Positions 11,881-24,884 of a stretch of DNA of 64,000 nucleotides are shown here, in pieces. The translations under genes and the position numbers were made by a program. This DNA is from Psylliodes chrysocephalus (taxonomy: Eukaryota; Arthropoda; Insecta; Coleoptera; Chrysomelidae), in the NCBI GenBank assembly GCA_927349885.1, contig OV651824.1, positions 13,663,746 to 13,727,745 on the forward strand. Direction: 5' to 3'. How positions within the stretch are numbered: position 1 is the first letter of the stretch; every line of letters starts with the position of its first letter. The notes beneath the pieces were generated by a model that was given only the letters and a program-made list of their open reading frames with translations, did no database searches and was not told where the DNA came from.

Positions 11881-13909
11881 GGGAATATACCTCTTGGTCG
11901 CCGCGGTCAGTTTTACCCAAATTTAATCCTTTCGCTATTCGAAAGGTATAGGCCACTTGGTCTCCAAACCTGGATTAAGGGTTCCAAGAAAATTATGGGG
12001 TTATTTAATTACTCTAATTATAATATCGGTTTGTGACCTGTCGAGAACTAAAATAAAAATATTTTTCATCAGTTAATTGTCTGCATTCTTACTGAAAAGA
12101 TTAATTTTTTTATTTTAAAAGTGATTCTCATCTTATTCATTATTCCATAAAAGAAGTTTTGAGTTTGTGTTGCAATGGAGTCGATGTTAAGTGTAAAAGG
12201 AAAAAAGTTGTTAATTGTAAAAAAATATACATTTGGAAAAGACAAGGAAACAAAGTTAGGTGTATCATATAAGTGTACTCGTCGTGGGTGTAAAGCGACT
12301 ATTGGAGTGGACGATTCGGAAACTGTCTTATTGAAATCTAAGACATCGGACCATTTAGATGTAAAAAAACTTCAAAACGGATTGAAAAGAAAGGCAACAG
12401 AAGATATTTGCGTTAAACCCAGTAAGTTAATTAATAACGGAATCCGAGGGGAAGGAAATACTTTTAATGTATCCACTACGGATGTTGACCTCATCAGACG
12501 AAGCATATACAGGGCAAGAAGAAGTATATTGCCACCTTTGCCAAAGTGTATCAGTGATGTTCATAGTGTACTGAAAGCAATACAATGTGTTACAAATAAG
12601 GGTGAACAATTTTTATTATTTAACAATGAAGATTCACAAATTATTTTATTTTCATGTGATTCAAATTTAAAATACTTGTGTTCTCGTGATAGTATTTATT
12701 GCGACGGCACATTTAATTATTGCCCTAAATTTTTTTTACAATTTTTCACTATACATGCTGTTGATAACGGACACTACATACCATTGGCATTTTTTGTTTT
12801 ACCAGATAAAAGAGCAAGTACCTATGCAACTGCATTTAAATTATTAAAAGATTACTGTTATAATAATTTAAATTTAGATTGGAAGCTGTGTAAAGTTATT
12901 TGCGATTTTGAGAAAGCCATACACACTGGTATTATACAGATTTGGCCTGATATCTTAATTATTGGATGTAGATTTCATTTAACCCAATCGTGGTTACGTA
13001 AGATACAAAATCTGGGTTTGATTTCCGAATATAAAAATGAAAATTCTGAAATCGGCAAATGGCTTCATTACACTTTCGGCATTTTATTTTTGGAAAGTAC
13101 TGAAGTGGCAGAGTGTTTTTGTAAAGATTTAATTCCAATAATGCCATTTGACGAGAGATTAACTTCATATACTCTTTATATGATTAATACGTATACTAGC
13201 GATACGTCTGACTTCCCGCCTACAATGTGGGCATCGTGCACAAGTTCCACAGAACGCACAACAAATGCTTGTGAGTCTTTCCACAAACATTTTAGTTCTG
13301 CTTTTTATTCGGCGCATCCCGATATATTCAAATTTGTTAATGTAATTCTCGATATTCAGTTAAATACTTATGTGAAATTAAACAGTACACATATACCTAA
13401 CAAAATTAAAAACGCTAATTACAAAAAACGGCATGCGTATTTAACGAACGTAATAGAACAATATAAAAATAAGATCCTTTCACGAACTCAATTTATCAAA
13501 GTAGTTTCTTATCATTACAAAAACTAATTGCAATTTGGGTTTCTTAAATAATTTTTATTTGGTATTTTGTGTATTTTGTACCTACTTTTTTTTATTATGT
13601 ATAATTTTATATTGTTTTCTATTAATTATAAGTGTTTTTTTAATTTGGTTTTATTCTTTTCCTGACCCACATTCTGTACCATATCATATCAGTTAAAAAT
13701 TTCTATTCACGTGGAAAATAATAAAAATCAGTTAAACTATTTTTTTTTTTTAAATATTATTTTCAATAAATCGAAATAGATACCTTTAATGATTGATAAC
13801 TACGGCGACCAAGAGGCCTACCTGATTTTAAAACTGGAGACCAAGTGGTCGATGAGATTACGGAACCCCGCTGACAAAACTAACCGCGGCGACCAAGTGG
13901 CCAACACCC
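11881..13909 (+). mobile_element. MULE B: complete 2,029-bp Mutator-like transposon with intact transposase
   Basis: The element is flanked by a perfect 8-bp duplication GGCAATAA (11873-11880 and 13910-13917). It starts GGGAATATACCTCTTGGTCG and its other end, reversed, starts GGGTGTTGGCCACTTGGTCG. Both ends then read CGCCGCGG and carry further ACTTGGTCTCCA and CTTGGTCGCCG copies within about 110 bp. It is inserted in the left TIR of MULE A, so it is younger than A. It contains one uninterrupted gene at 12175-13527. The intact ends, duplication and ORF make it a candidate autonomous copy. Confidence 0.93.
12175..13527 (+). CDS. MULE B transposase (450 aa, intact)
   Basis: Predicted DDE transposase that would cut and join the MULE B ends in the nucleus. 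The N-terminus has a FLYWCH/WRKY-like zinc-binding pattern, Cys34 and Cys39 in YKCTRRGCKAT with His60 downstream, likely used for TIR recognition. The MULE core follows: Asp177 in IYCDGTF, Asp244 in VICDFEKA, the family's GCRFH block (Cys265, His268) and Glu367 in TTNACESFH. All three acidic catalytic positions are present and there is no stop or frame change over 450 codons. The ATG at 12175 is the first in frame, about 295 bp inside the element, and leaves an A/T-rich leader. The gene fills most of the element and ends about 270 bp before the right TIR. Family assignment is from motifs; the Phantom-like subgroup is possible but not shown. Confidence 0.88.
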   Translation: MESMLSVKGKKLLIVKKYTFGKDKETKLGVSYKCTRRGCKATIGVDDSETVLLKSKTSDHLDVKKLQNGLKRKATEDICVKPSKLINNGIRGEGNTFNVSTTDVDLIRRSIYRARRSILPPLPKCISDVHSVLKAIQCVTNKGEQFLLFNNEDSQIILFSCDSNLKYLCSRDSIYCDGTFNYCPKFFLQFFTIHAVDNGHYIPLAFFVLPDKRASTYATAFKLLKDYCYNNLNLDWKLCKVICDFEKAIHTGIIQIWPDILIIGCRFHLTQSWLRKIQNLGLISEYKNENSEIGKWLHYTFGILFLESTEVAECFCKDLIPIMPFDERLTSYTLYMINTYTSDTSDFPPTMWASCTSSTERTTNACESFHKHFSSAFYSAHPDIFKFVNVILDIQLNTYVKLNSTHIPNKIKNANYKKRHAYLTNVIEQYKNKILSRTQFIKVVSYHYKN

Positions 13910-13987
13910 GGCAATAAAATCAATTAAGGGTCTTAACTACAATTAGGGTTTTTAATACCTAGTATTAGAAAGCAAATAAATATTAAA

Positions 13988-14105
13988 GGCTTAAGATTTT
14001 TCAAAGCAAAATAAAAATAAGATTACCTTATAATTGCCTGCTTAAGGGCTTAAGATTTTTCAAAACAAAATAAAAATAAGATTACCTGATAATTACCTGC
14101 TTACT
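13988..14105. repeat. 59-bp tandem duplication in the MULE A left arm
   Basis: Two direct copies (13988-14046 and 14047-14105) of a unit starting GGCTTAAGATTTTTCAAA and ending near GCCTGCTTA. They differ at only a few positions. The unit is part of the inner TIR and appears once, inverted, at about 15855-15900. It is a local duplication in the left arm only. Confidence 0.8.
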
Positions 14106-14232
14106 TGTACCTATATTCTATAAAAGACTGGTGATATTCACTTTCCTTAATATTCCGAATTCATCTCAGAAGTAAAGACATTGTGTGTAATTTTGTTTGT
14201 CTGTGTGAGTTTTTTATTTACTGAGACTCAAG

Positions 14233-15633
14233 ATGGAAAATAAAGTTCTTAGCCAAAGGGGTCACGAAAAGTACTACTGGGATGGCTACCTATACACGAA
14301 GGATAAAACGAACAAGGACAACACCATTCAATTCTGGCGCTGCGAAAACAAGCTTGAAAGATGCAAAGGAAGAATATGGACCAATATTATGGATGGTTCT
14401 TTCAAATGTATACGAAATGAACACACATGTAGTACGGTAGGAAATGCAGCAAATGTTGTTCTGCAAAAAATGAATACCAATGTAAGGCACCTGGCCGCGA
14501 CAACGATGGAGAATCCTGCCCAAATCAGAGGACGAGTTTTGGAGAATGTACCAGCTGCGGTTAAAGGAATGCTTCCAAGTTCCAGTGTTATGCGCAGAAA
14601 CATTCAAAGAGTAAGAGTAACCATGTGCAAAGCACCCGCCAATCCAGAAACTCTTGAAATTATCATTCCAGAAGTGTAATCGCAATATTATTACAGCCCT
14701 ACTCAATTTGGGAATTTTTTGCTGGCAGATTCCGGAAGAGATCAAGTGGATCCACATCGAATTCTAATATTTGGTAGAGAATACTATGCAACATGGAGTG
14801 CAAGCATGAAAGAATTATTTGTTGACGGCACATTCTTATTGTGTCCTCCACTTTTTGCTCAAATATTTGTTGTTCTGGCAAGAAAAGATACGCATGAAGA
14901 GAAGGGTCCAGTTTTTCCTGTACTATATTGCTTGCTGCCCAATAAAAGTGCAGAAACATATCTCAATGTGTTTAACATGATAAAAGTTCTTTGGCCGCAA
15001 TTAAATCCGGAAAGCATCAGTGTCGACTTTGAGTTGGCAATTCACCAGGCCGCAAGACAAGTTTTCCCAGAAGCCGAAATTAGAGGATGCTTATTCCACT
15101 TGGTCAAAAATCTTCGAAAGCATTTATCTTCTTGCAATCTCCTAGGAATGTACAATACTGATCCCGAATTTGCACTACAAGCAAAAATGGTAACATCATT
15201 GGCATTTGTCCCAGAAGAGGATGTGATTGAGGCCATTGCCGAATTGGAAAATGAGTTGCCAGAAATATTAGAACCAATTGTAGAATGGTTTAACAGCAAT
15301 TATATCGGTCGACTTAGGAATAATGGAACCAGAGTGTCAGCAACTTTTCCATCAGCAGTTTGGTCCGTCTATTTTCGAACATTGAATGGACGAGATAGGA
15401 CAAATAATTTTGCAGAAGCATGTCATCGCAAGTTGCAACTGGCTTTTGGTTCTGGCATTGCTCATCCTTCGTTATGGACATTCATAGATAATTTAAAAAA
15501 GGTACAGTCTTCGTACGATGCACACTATGAACGAGCAATTGCCGGGCGCAATGGCGCATCAAAAAGAAAACGTTATGAGGAAGCCGACGAGAGGATTTTA
15601 AATAAGTGGCCAATTATAACAGGCAAAATTTGA
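14233..15633 (+). pseudogene. MULE A transposase, one in-frame stop
   Basis: A single frame of 466 codons is broken only by a TAA at 14677-14679. The N-terminus is a FLYWCH-type zinc finger: YYWDGYLY near residues 14-21, IQFWRCE with Cys37, Cys44, then His64 and Cys66, where the last ligand is usually His. After the stop the MULE core is complete: Asp198 in ELFVDGTF, Asp265 in SVDFELA, the GCLFH block and Glu395 in NNFAEACHR. The basic C-terminus (SKRKRYEE) may aid nuclear entry. The ATG at 14233 follows a long leader in the left TIR. Translation would stop at codon 149, giving the zinc-finger part alone. The rest of the ORF looks well preserved, so the nonsense change may be recent or a sequencing error. 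Confidence 0.88.
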
Positions 15634-16142
15634 TCGAGTATCTCAGAGGGATATCACATAATTACAACATGAATTAGTTTTTTTATATTATATTGTATTA
15701 TAATAAATATATGTATTATAAATAATTGTAATGTGTATTATAATAAATAACAATATTCTATAATCAACCTTTTTTATTTCAGTTTTTATTTTTAATTTCG
15801 TTTCAGCATATAATATGTTACTTACATTTTTTTATTTCATAACCTAATATTTTAATATATTATATCTTATTTTTATTTTGCATTGAAAAATCTTAAGCTC
15901 TAAATTTTCCCTTAATATTTTAATTTGCTTTCTAATAATATGTATTAGACACCCTAATTGTAGTTAAAACCCTTAATTGATTTTATTGCCACTTTTAAAA
16001 TCTCTTATATATTTTTATTTTATTAATCAAGTTCTCTAATCAATTTTTTTTATAGATTGTATATTATATTGTATTATAATAAATAATTGTACTATAATAA
16101 ATAATTGTATTATAATAAATAATTGCATATTATATTATTGTA

Positions 16143-16257
16143 TTCCTTTTCGCCGAGTTGATCGTCGCCGAGTTGGCCATCGCCGACTTGGCATCGCCGA
16201 CTTGGCATCGCCGAGTTGACCGTCGCCGGCTTTGCATCGCCAAGTTGTCGCGTACCG
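16143..16257. repeat. MULE A right TIR, inverted ATCGCCGAG motif array
   Basis: Inverted counterpart of the left array: repeated TCGCCGAGTTG and TCGCCGACTTGGCA units after TTGTATTCCTTTTCGCCGAG. It ends GTCGCGTACCG at the 9-bp target duplication. Confidence 0.85.
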
Positions 16258-16357
16258 TAATAAACTTTCCTGTTATAAATATGCTATAAAAAATTGGATA
16301 GCAAGTAATAACAGATATATTTTTAATAGCCTAATTGATTTAAGATATCTAAAATAA
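16258..16357 (+). pseudogene. LINE reverse transcriptase ORF, last segment after MULE A
   Basis: Directly after MULE A the target duplication TAATAAACT is followed by a frame reading LSCYKYAIKNW and ending SLIDLRYLK with a TAA at 16355-16357. It continues the frame that stops at DINK just before the MULE. Removing MULE A plus one target copy therefore rejoins the reading frame exactly. The segment is short and typical of the variable LINE C-terminus. It proves where the ORF was interrupted. Confidence 0.8.
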
Positions 16358-16718
16358 TTTATAATTAATAAATTTTCCACTTCAACAATTAAAAAAAAAA
16401 AATAATACTTAATAACTATATTTCATTATGAATTAAATATTACTATTAATTTATTCTACTGTTTGCTTATTATGTTCTATTATTTGTTTTATTACTTGCT
16501 TTATGTTATATTATATGCTTTGTTACTTGTTTCATTATTTGTTTATCATGAATTTATCTATTTATTTATTATTCTATATTGAATTTTATTTGTATTTAAA
16601 AAAAAAAATTAAAATATCCTAGCTCGCATACAGGCATTACAATTTCTCAGCAAGTTACCAATGTTTATATTTAAATTAACTATGTAATTGTAATTTATAT
16701 TTCTTTTTTTGAATAAAC

Positions 16719-17515
<797 letters not shown>

Positions 17516-17633
17516 GTATTGTTTTTTTTTGACATTTCGTCGGCTTTGAGCTGACGGAAACAATGTGTAGTGAGAAGGGAATTCACCCTATCTCACTTGT
17601 TTATTTTGGTGTTCTTTTATTATAGCTGCATGC

Positions 17634-20340
17634 TTAGATATTAAGGAATTTGCGTACAATATGGCATGTTTGTAGAATAGCCGCTTTCTGTATTCTCTTA
17701 ATAGTGTTGTTGTTTATTTCTAATAATTTAATTTGATGTTCTAAACTCTTAGACACCACTCCTGTAACAGACACCACTATTGGTATGATTTTTATATTTT
17801 TCAACTCCCAAATATGCTTGATTTCAATAGCCAAATTTTCATATTTATTTCGTTTTTCTGTTTCGGTTTTAGTTATATTATTATCTAGAGGGCATGCTAT
17901 ATCTATAATCCAGGCAGTTTTAAGTATTTTGTTGATAAAAAGAATGTCTGGCCTATTATAGTCAACTGTTCTGTCCGTCAATATTGGGTTGTCCCAGTAC
18001 AATACTGCATTATGATTTTCTAATACCTGTGGAGGATTGAATTTGTAGTATGGCTCGGGATTTTCGAGCAGTTCGAAGTTTTTTGCTACTTCGATGTATA
18101 TTATTTTGGCTACTTGGTTGTGTCGGCCTAAGAACGCAGTATTTGACAAAGCACTACAGCCAGCAGTAATGTGCTCTATTGTTTCCCCTACCTTATTGCA
18201 CTTTCTACAGTTGTCTTGAGTGTTTAATTTCATAATATGCCTTTCATAATTCCTGGTGCGTACGACCCGGTCCTGTATGGCTATTATGAAACCTTCCGTT
18301 TCAGGGTGTAGTTCACCTGTTTTTAACCAGATCAGGGATTTTTCTTTATCATTTACAGTATTGTCTAATGTCCCAGGATATGTTCCATGTAATGCCTTGT
18401 TTTTCCAGATTTCTATTTGCTGCTGTTCATCAGAAATATGTATCAAGTGTTCTGCGTTACCTAGTTTTAGTGGTGTATAATTATCATCAACCTCTCTTAT
18501 TTTGGCTATTAATCGGCTTTCAGAGTTTAAAAAGTATTTCCTTATGTCTAATTCTTGTTTTCGGCACAAGTTTTCAATATTTATAAGCCCTCTTCCTCCT
18601 TTTGATCTAGGAAGGTATAAGCGTTGGATGGCTGATTTAGGGTGATGGGATCTAAATTTGGTAAGATGTCTTCTAGTTAGTCTGTTTAGTTCATCCAGAT
18701 CTACTTGAGAATACTTCAATAGGCCAAAGGAGTATGTTAACACAGGTATCGCCCACATATTGATAGCTGTTAAAAGATTTCTTGCATTTAATTTGGTATT
18801 AAGCAATTTTGTTATTCTATTGCGGTATTTTTCTTTAAATTCATTCTTTAGAAATGTGTGGTCGATTGTCTTGTTTTGAGCTATTCCTAAATATTTGTAT
18901 GTTTCATTTGGTTGTAGAGGCTCTATTCCTTGGATGTTATTTTCCTCTTCTACTAATTTCCCCCTACAAATTGTTATATATGCGCATTTGTCTAGTCCAA
19001 ATGACATGCCAATATCACTGCTGTAATTCTTTGTAGTTTGTATCAATTCGTCCATTTGTTTTTTGGATTTGGCATATAATTTGATATCGCCCATGAACAT
19101 AAGGTGGTTTAGTTGATACTTTGCCCTAGTATCAATCTCGTAGCCTAATCCAGTGCGATTAAGTAGAGTTGAGAGGGGGTTTAGTGCTAATACAAACCAT
19201 AATGGGCTTAATGAATCTCCCTGGAAAATGCCTTGGGCAATTTTTATTTCTCCTAAGACCCCTTGATTAGAATGCAATTTTACTCTCCACGTCTCCATAA
19301 AACTTGACAGTAGTGAACATATTGTTGGGTGGATTTTGTATAACTTCAGAACTTCTTTTAGCCAGTTATGTGGAACAGAATCAAAGGCTTTGGTATAGTC
19401 TATATATGCCATGTTTAGATTTCTCTTTTTGGTATGAGCTTGTTTGGTAACGACAGAATCGATAGTAAGTTGTTCCTTACATCCTAAGCTCCTTCTGATA
19501 CAACCTTTCTGTTCAATTGCTATTAAGTTATTTTTTTCACAGTGTTCATAGATTCTATTTTGAATTAGGGACGTAAAGAGTTTGTATAACACTGAGAGGC
19601 AAGTTATTGGCCTATAGTTGCAGGGTTCATTGGTATCACCTTTCTTATAAAGTAAGAAAGTATTTCCTACACCCAAGAATTTAGGAAATTCTTCCAGGTT
19701 TCCAATGATTTGGTTAAAAGAGTTTGCTAATGCCTCATGTAGTGGTGTAAATTTTTTTAACCAAAAGTTCTGAATTTTGTCAGGGCCTGCAGCTTTCCAG
19801 TTAGCGGTTTTTCTAACTGCGGTTTTTCTAACTGCTTGCTTTATTTCATCAGGTGTTAACATTACATCTCTCATATCATTGTTAATTTCAATATTTTGAC
19901 GAACTTCTTCAAGCCAGTCGGTATCCACCTTTGCATTTGTTGTTTTAGACCAGATATCTGTCCAATAGTTATTAAAAGCTTCTTTGTCAATGGTGTCATT
20001 TTGTGGGCCCAGGTTAGTTGTTAGTGATCGGAAAAACTTTTGAGGGTTTTGTTGGAATTGGCGATTCTGGAGTTTTCGCTTAGTCATTTCATTATATCTT
20101 CTTAATCTAGCACCCTTCATTTTATACCTTTGGCGTAAATTATCTTTATGATTTAATAACTTTTGGTAGAATTGTTTATCATTTTTCTTTAGTTTCAGTT
20201 TTTTGCAAATACCATTTATTTTATTTTTAAGTCTATTATTATGGTTAATACCTTTCAGATATTCTCCGATAATGTCTGCCTCACTTCTCATTTTATTTAT
20301 TTGGTTTTCAAGTCTAAGTCTCCATTCTGGTACTTTATCG
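17634..20340 (-). pseudogene. Dong-like retrotransposon ORF: reverse transcriptase plus REL endonuclease
   Basis: Open for 885 codons from the ATG at 20291; the same frame is already open from about 20340. Motifs, counted from that ATG: NYRPITCLSVLYKLF (~225-239), AYIDYTKAFDSVPHNWL with Asp298 (motif A), GIFQGDSLSPLWF (~354-366), and LMFMGDIKLY (~397-406). The last should be a Y/FxDD active site; the first Asp is Gly (GGC at 19091-19089), so polymerisation should fail. A CCHC knuckle (CRKCNKVGETIEHITAGC) and a restriction-like endonuclease (RPDILFINK, then IIDIACPLD and later basic residues) follow, the layout of R2/R4 elements. A 15-bp tandem duplication at 19804-19833 repeats AVRKT. The protein would nick TAA-repeat DNA and copy its own RNA there. 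Confidence 0.9.
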
Positions 20341-21121
20341 GGTTTTTTTTTATATTTGCTGTAGAGTAGGTACGTTGACCATTAATTTCCGTAACTGTTA
20401 CTGCTGCTGAATATATAGATAGATGTAAGGCATTCAAGTTGATAATTTTTGTAGCATGCTGTTCTAATACGGCGTTTATTTGGGCTATGCACATTTCTGT
20501 ATTTCTATTAAATACTAGCTTGGGTAGGCAGGGTCTGTCAAGAGGGTCGGTGTCTTTATATTTTTCGTAGTTTTCTAGAAACTTCTTTTCGGCTATATTT
20601 TCGTCTACATGTACTACGTTGTCTTGATTTTCTTGTTCTTCGGCCATAGCAATTTCAGCATTATATATAGTATTACCTACCTCTCTCCTAATGATATCAA
20701 TTTCTGATTTTTGTAGGTATCCTTTCCTATATATTAAATTCCTTCTATCGGCAACATTTTGTACTGATAATCTAAGCTCTGGGTATATTTTTGTGACTTC
20801 TGCATGAAGCTTGTACCTCCATCCGGGTAATGGATCGTCTCGACACTCGTTTACCAGAAGAAAAGCTTTGACTATATTCTTATTCATGTCTTGGCTCCAC
20901 TTAATTCTAGTTAACTTTCCTCCATCAACAACAACTTCATCAAGGTTCGGTTGTAGGTTTAAAGAGGTTGGTCGGAGATTACATTCCATTCTATTTGCAG
21001 TTACAAAAGTAATTTCATTTTGTTCCAAGTCACTTGTAGAGTTTTCGTGTCCATTTTCGAGCGTATGTTCGTCATCAAATTTCCATCCGGGTATATTTCT
21101 ATTATTTCTAGTTCTCTTCAT
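20297..21121 (-). pseudogene. Dong-like retrotransposon ORF, N-terminal part (274 aa)
   Basis: First half of the element's protein, starting with the ATG at 21121 (MKRTRNNRNIPGWKFDDEH). It carries a conserved GKLTRIKWSQDMNKNIVKAF block, resembling the DNA-binding N-terminal region of R4-type elements, and a DDPLPGWRYKLH block. The frame ends at 20297-20299. The next reading frame lies one step back (-1) and continues PDKVPEWRLRLENQINKMRS, a sequence expected just before the RT domain. The change of frame coincides with nine adenines on the coding strand (20343-20351), read ATA AAA AAA AAC CCG, which contains the heptamer A AAA AAC. Either one A was lost or ribosomes slip there. Confidence 0.75.
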
Positions 21122-21421
21122 GGTTGAGGTTTTTGCATTTTATAGCTACTGGCAGCTTATGGGGAGGGTAATCAGAACCGGCCTAAACATGGCACCTAGC
21201 AGCGGAGCCCCATCGAACCATTACTTGCAATTACTGCTTTCCTGATTGCACTGCCTGGCCTATGGCACCATGCTGGGCTAATTGTTCTATCTTAGGAGTT
21301 CTCCAGCCTAAGGAGGTAGTGGCTACAGGCTGTACGGCTCACCGGTCTTTCCACCGTATCAAAAGAAGAACGTTTTCCTTTGCCTATCAGCTAGCCAAAA
21401 CGTTCCTCTATTGGCCTGACA

Positions 21422-23340
<1,919 letters not shown>

Positions 23341-23360
23341 AAAAGACAGTTGTGTCGACA

Positions 23361-23440
23361 ATGTTGCCAGGGTCAAACGGTTACAATCTCAAAATTTACA
23401 AAATAGCCGATTTTACCCGAAGCCACCAATAAATGCAATG
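23361..23440. repeat. Dispersed repeat shared with 58507-58603
   Basis: GTTGCCAGGGTCAAACGGT, a middle part with ATTTACAAAATAGC, then TTTTACCCGAAGCCACC. The same blocks in the same order occur at 58507-58603 (GTTGCCAGGATCAAACGGT and TTTTACCCGAAGTCACC). The family is unknown to me. Confidence 0.6.
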
Positions 23441-24880
23441 AATAGTAACTAATAAAGTGATGAAAATATGACATTGCAAGGCATTAGTGCATTCTACCCA
23501 ATGGAAAACGATATAATCTTTGTTGGTTAAGAATACTCGAAAATCTGGTAAAATAATGGCCGTTTGCAACACTGGGTGGCGCTATCAAATGACACTACAC
23601 ATAGATCGGAAGTGCTTAGTTGACCTGTCGCTGATTATGAAATTATCTTCGAGCATATATTACCAGAGCCATCGTCCAAATGGACTTTGTTTTGGTACAG
23701 GGGAGAAAAATAGTGTCCAGCATTCCCATTGGTCTGTTTCGATTTGCTTGGCATGTCAAATCGTTTGAAATTGTCAGAACTGTCATTTGATTTTTTACTT
23801 TCATTAATTTCTAGCTTATTTTTGTAGTTTATAATATATATGCTCGAAGGAAATTATGAGTTCTTAACTCATTTCACTGAAATTTTTACAGTAAACACGT
23901 TGGAAAATTAAATCGGTATGACGATGGTGATGTGCTTATTTTATAGAACGTAAATCTTTATTTTCATTAAAAATATATTCTGTTCTGGGCTCCTATTCTC
24001 GACTTCACACGAATTTCGATAGAATAGACGCGTGTAGCAAATAACCGCCTCACACGCCATTTGCACATCGTGGATTCTCGGGGAAAGTGAGTTCACGTTC
24101 ATTCAGCTCAATGTTGCCAAATTTATATGATGAATTTGGTATACAGTTTGTCACTTTGAGCTATGTTGTAGAAATTAACTTCAAATATTCACATTCCATC
24201 ACCCATCGCATTCACGTAAGGTTTTGTTACAATAATTGGAATAAAAAGTTTTAAAGCGAAATATAAAACCAAAATGTTTGAAATGAGTGAAAACAGTTCA
24301 TCAAATATCTTCGCTCTCGTCTTAAAAATCTTTGAGAATTCTAAATCATTTAACTCTTGCAATTCATTTATTGTGTCTTGAACTATTTAATTTAAACGTT
24401 TGTTAGGATTTTTGTTAAAAATTCAACTCTCTAACAATTACAAATAAAAACTTCGCTGTTTTGCTTCGAATTACATCTGTTACACCTCATAAAACTATAG
24501 TCAAACAAAAAGACAACCACACTAATAACTAATAAGTAATCACAGAATGTGGCAGAAGATTCGATAGACGACATAACCTTAAAAGATGGTTTTCATACGA
24601 AATATACAAATATCCACATGATAAAATCCATGTAAACTTGTCACAGAATCTTTCGTCTTTCGTCGATTTGCCAAGAAAACGATTTCTGCAAATTTCATGT
24701 GAATTATCCAACAAGAGAACAATTCACGAAGCTCGAGAATAGACCTTCTCTGTTCTATTCTTTTTCATTATTAATTTTATTTTACAATATTAATTGGTTT
24801 TAAATTTAATTGTTTACATTTCTATCGCCTAAAACACTTACTATACAAAGGGATGTTTTCTGTTTTTCATTTCCATTCGT
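23441..24880. other. No gene recognised
   Basis: Short ORFs (23520-23768 plus strand; 24529-24714 minus strand) show no family pattern. A weak inverted similarity (CTATTCTCGA blocks at 23992 and 24740) may mark an old element but is too short to call. Confidence 0.4.
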
Positions 24881-24884
24881 CACA

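Larger units (their letters stand above)
11488..16257 (+). mobile_element. MULE A: Mutator-like DNA transposon with motif-rich TIRs
   Basis: The element is flanked by a perfect 9-bp duplication TAATAAACT (11479-11487 and 16258-16266), the size expected of MULEs. It starts CGGAGCAGGTCAACTCGGCG and its other end, reversed, starts CGGTACGCGACAACTTGGCG. The TIRs are long: the outer ~130 bp carry repeated CTCGGCGAT-type motifs, and AT-rich arms continue inward to about 14030 on the left and 15850 on the right. The left arm is split by MULE B. Without MULE B and its duplication the element is about 2.73 kb. Its transposase lies at 14233-15633. The left TIR has about 155 extra bases (11715-11870) relative to the right one. 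Confidence 0.92.
10096..16718 (+). mobile_element. 5'-truncated non-LTR retrotransposon, interrupted by two nested MULEs
   Basis: The element begins inside the reverse-transcriptase domain near 10096, so it is 5'-truncated. It carries the RT and C-terminal region up to 11487, is interrupted by MULE A (11488-16257), and resumes at 16258. Its ORF stops at 16355-16357 and a 3' untranslated region of about 360 bp runs to 16718. The element then passes into a long (ATT)n tract, the usual microsatellite-like tail of CR1/L2/I-type LINEs. Confidence 0.85.

Noticed and set aside
14677..14699. A 23-bp GTGTAA...TTACAG segment that could pass as a mini-intron removing the MULE A stop
   Set aside because: Far too short for splicing, and removal would shift the downstream frame. 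The downstream ORF is already in frame with the upstream one.
14290..14757. 155-codon and 91-codon minus-strand ORFs opposite the MULE A transposase
   Set aside because: Antisense shadows; the plus strand carries the zinc-finger and MULE motifs.
20811..21245. 144-codon plus-strand ORF and several others opposite the Dong-like gene (18256-19036)
   Set aside because: Shadows of the minus-strand retrotransposon ORF, which has clear RT and endonuclease motifs.
23987..24748. Weak inverted repeat with CTATTCTCGA blocks
   Set aside because: Only about 20 bp match with gaps, and no target duplication. Could be chance.
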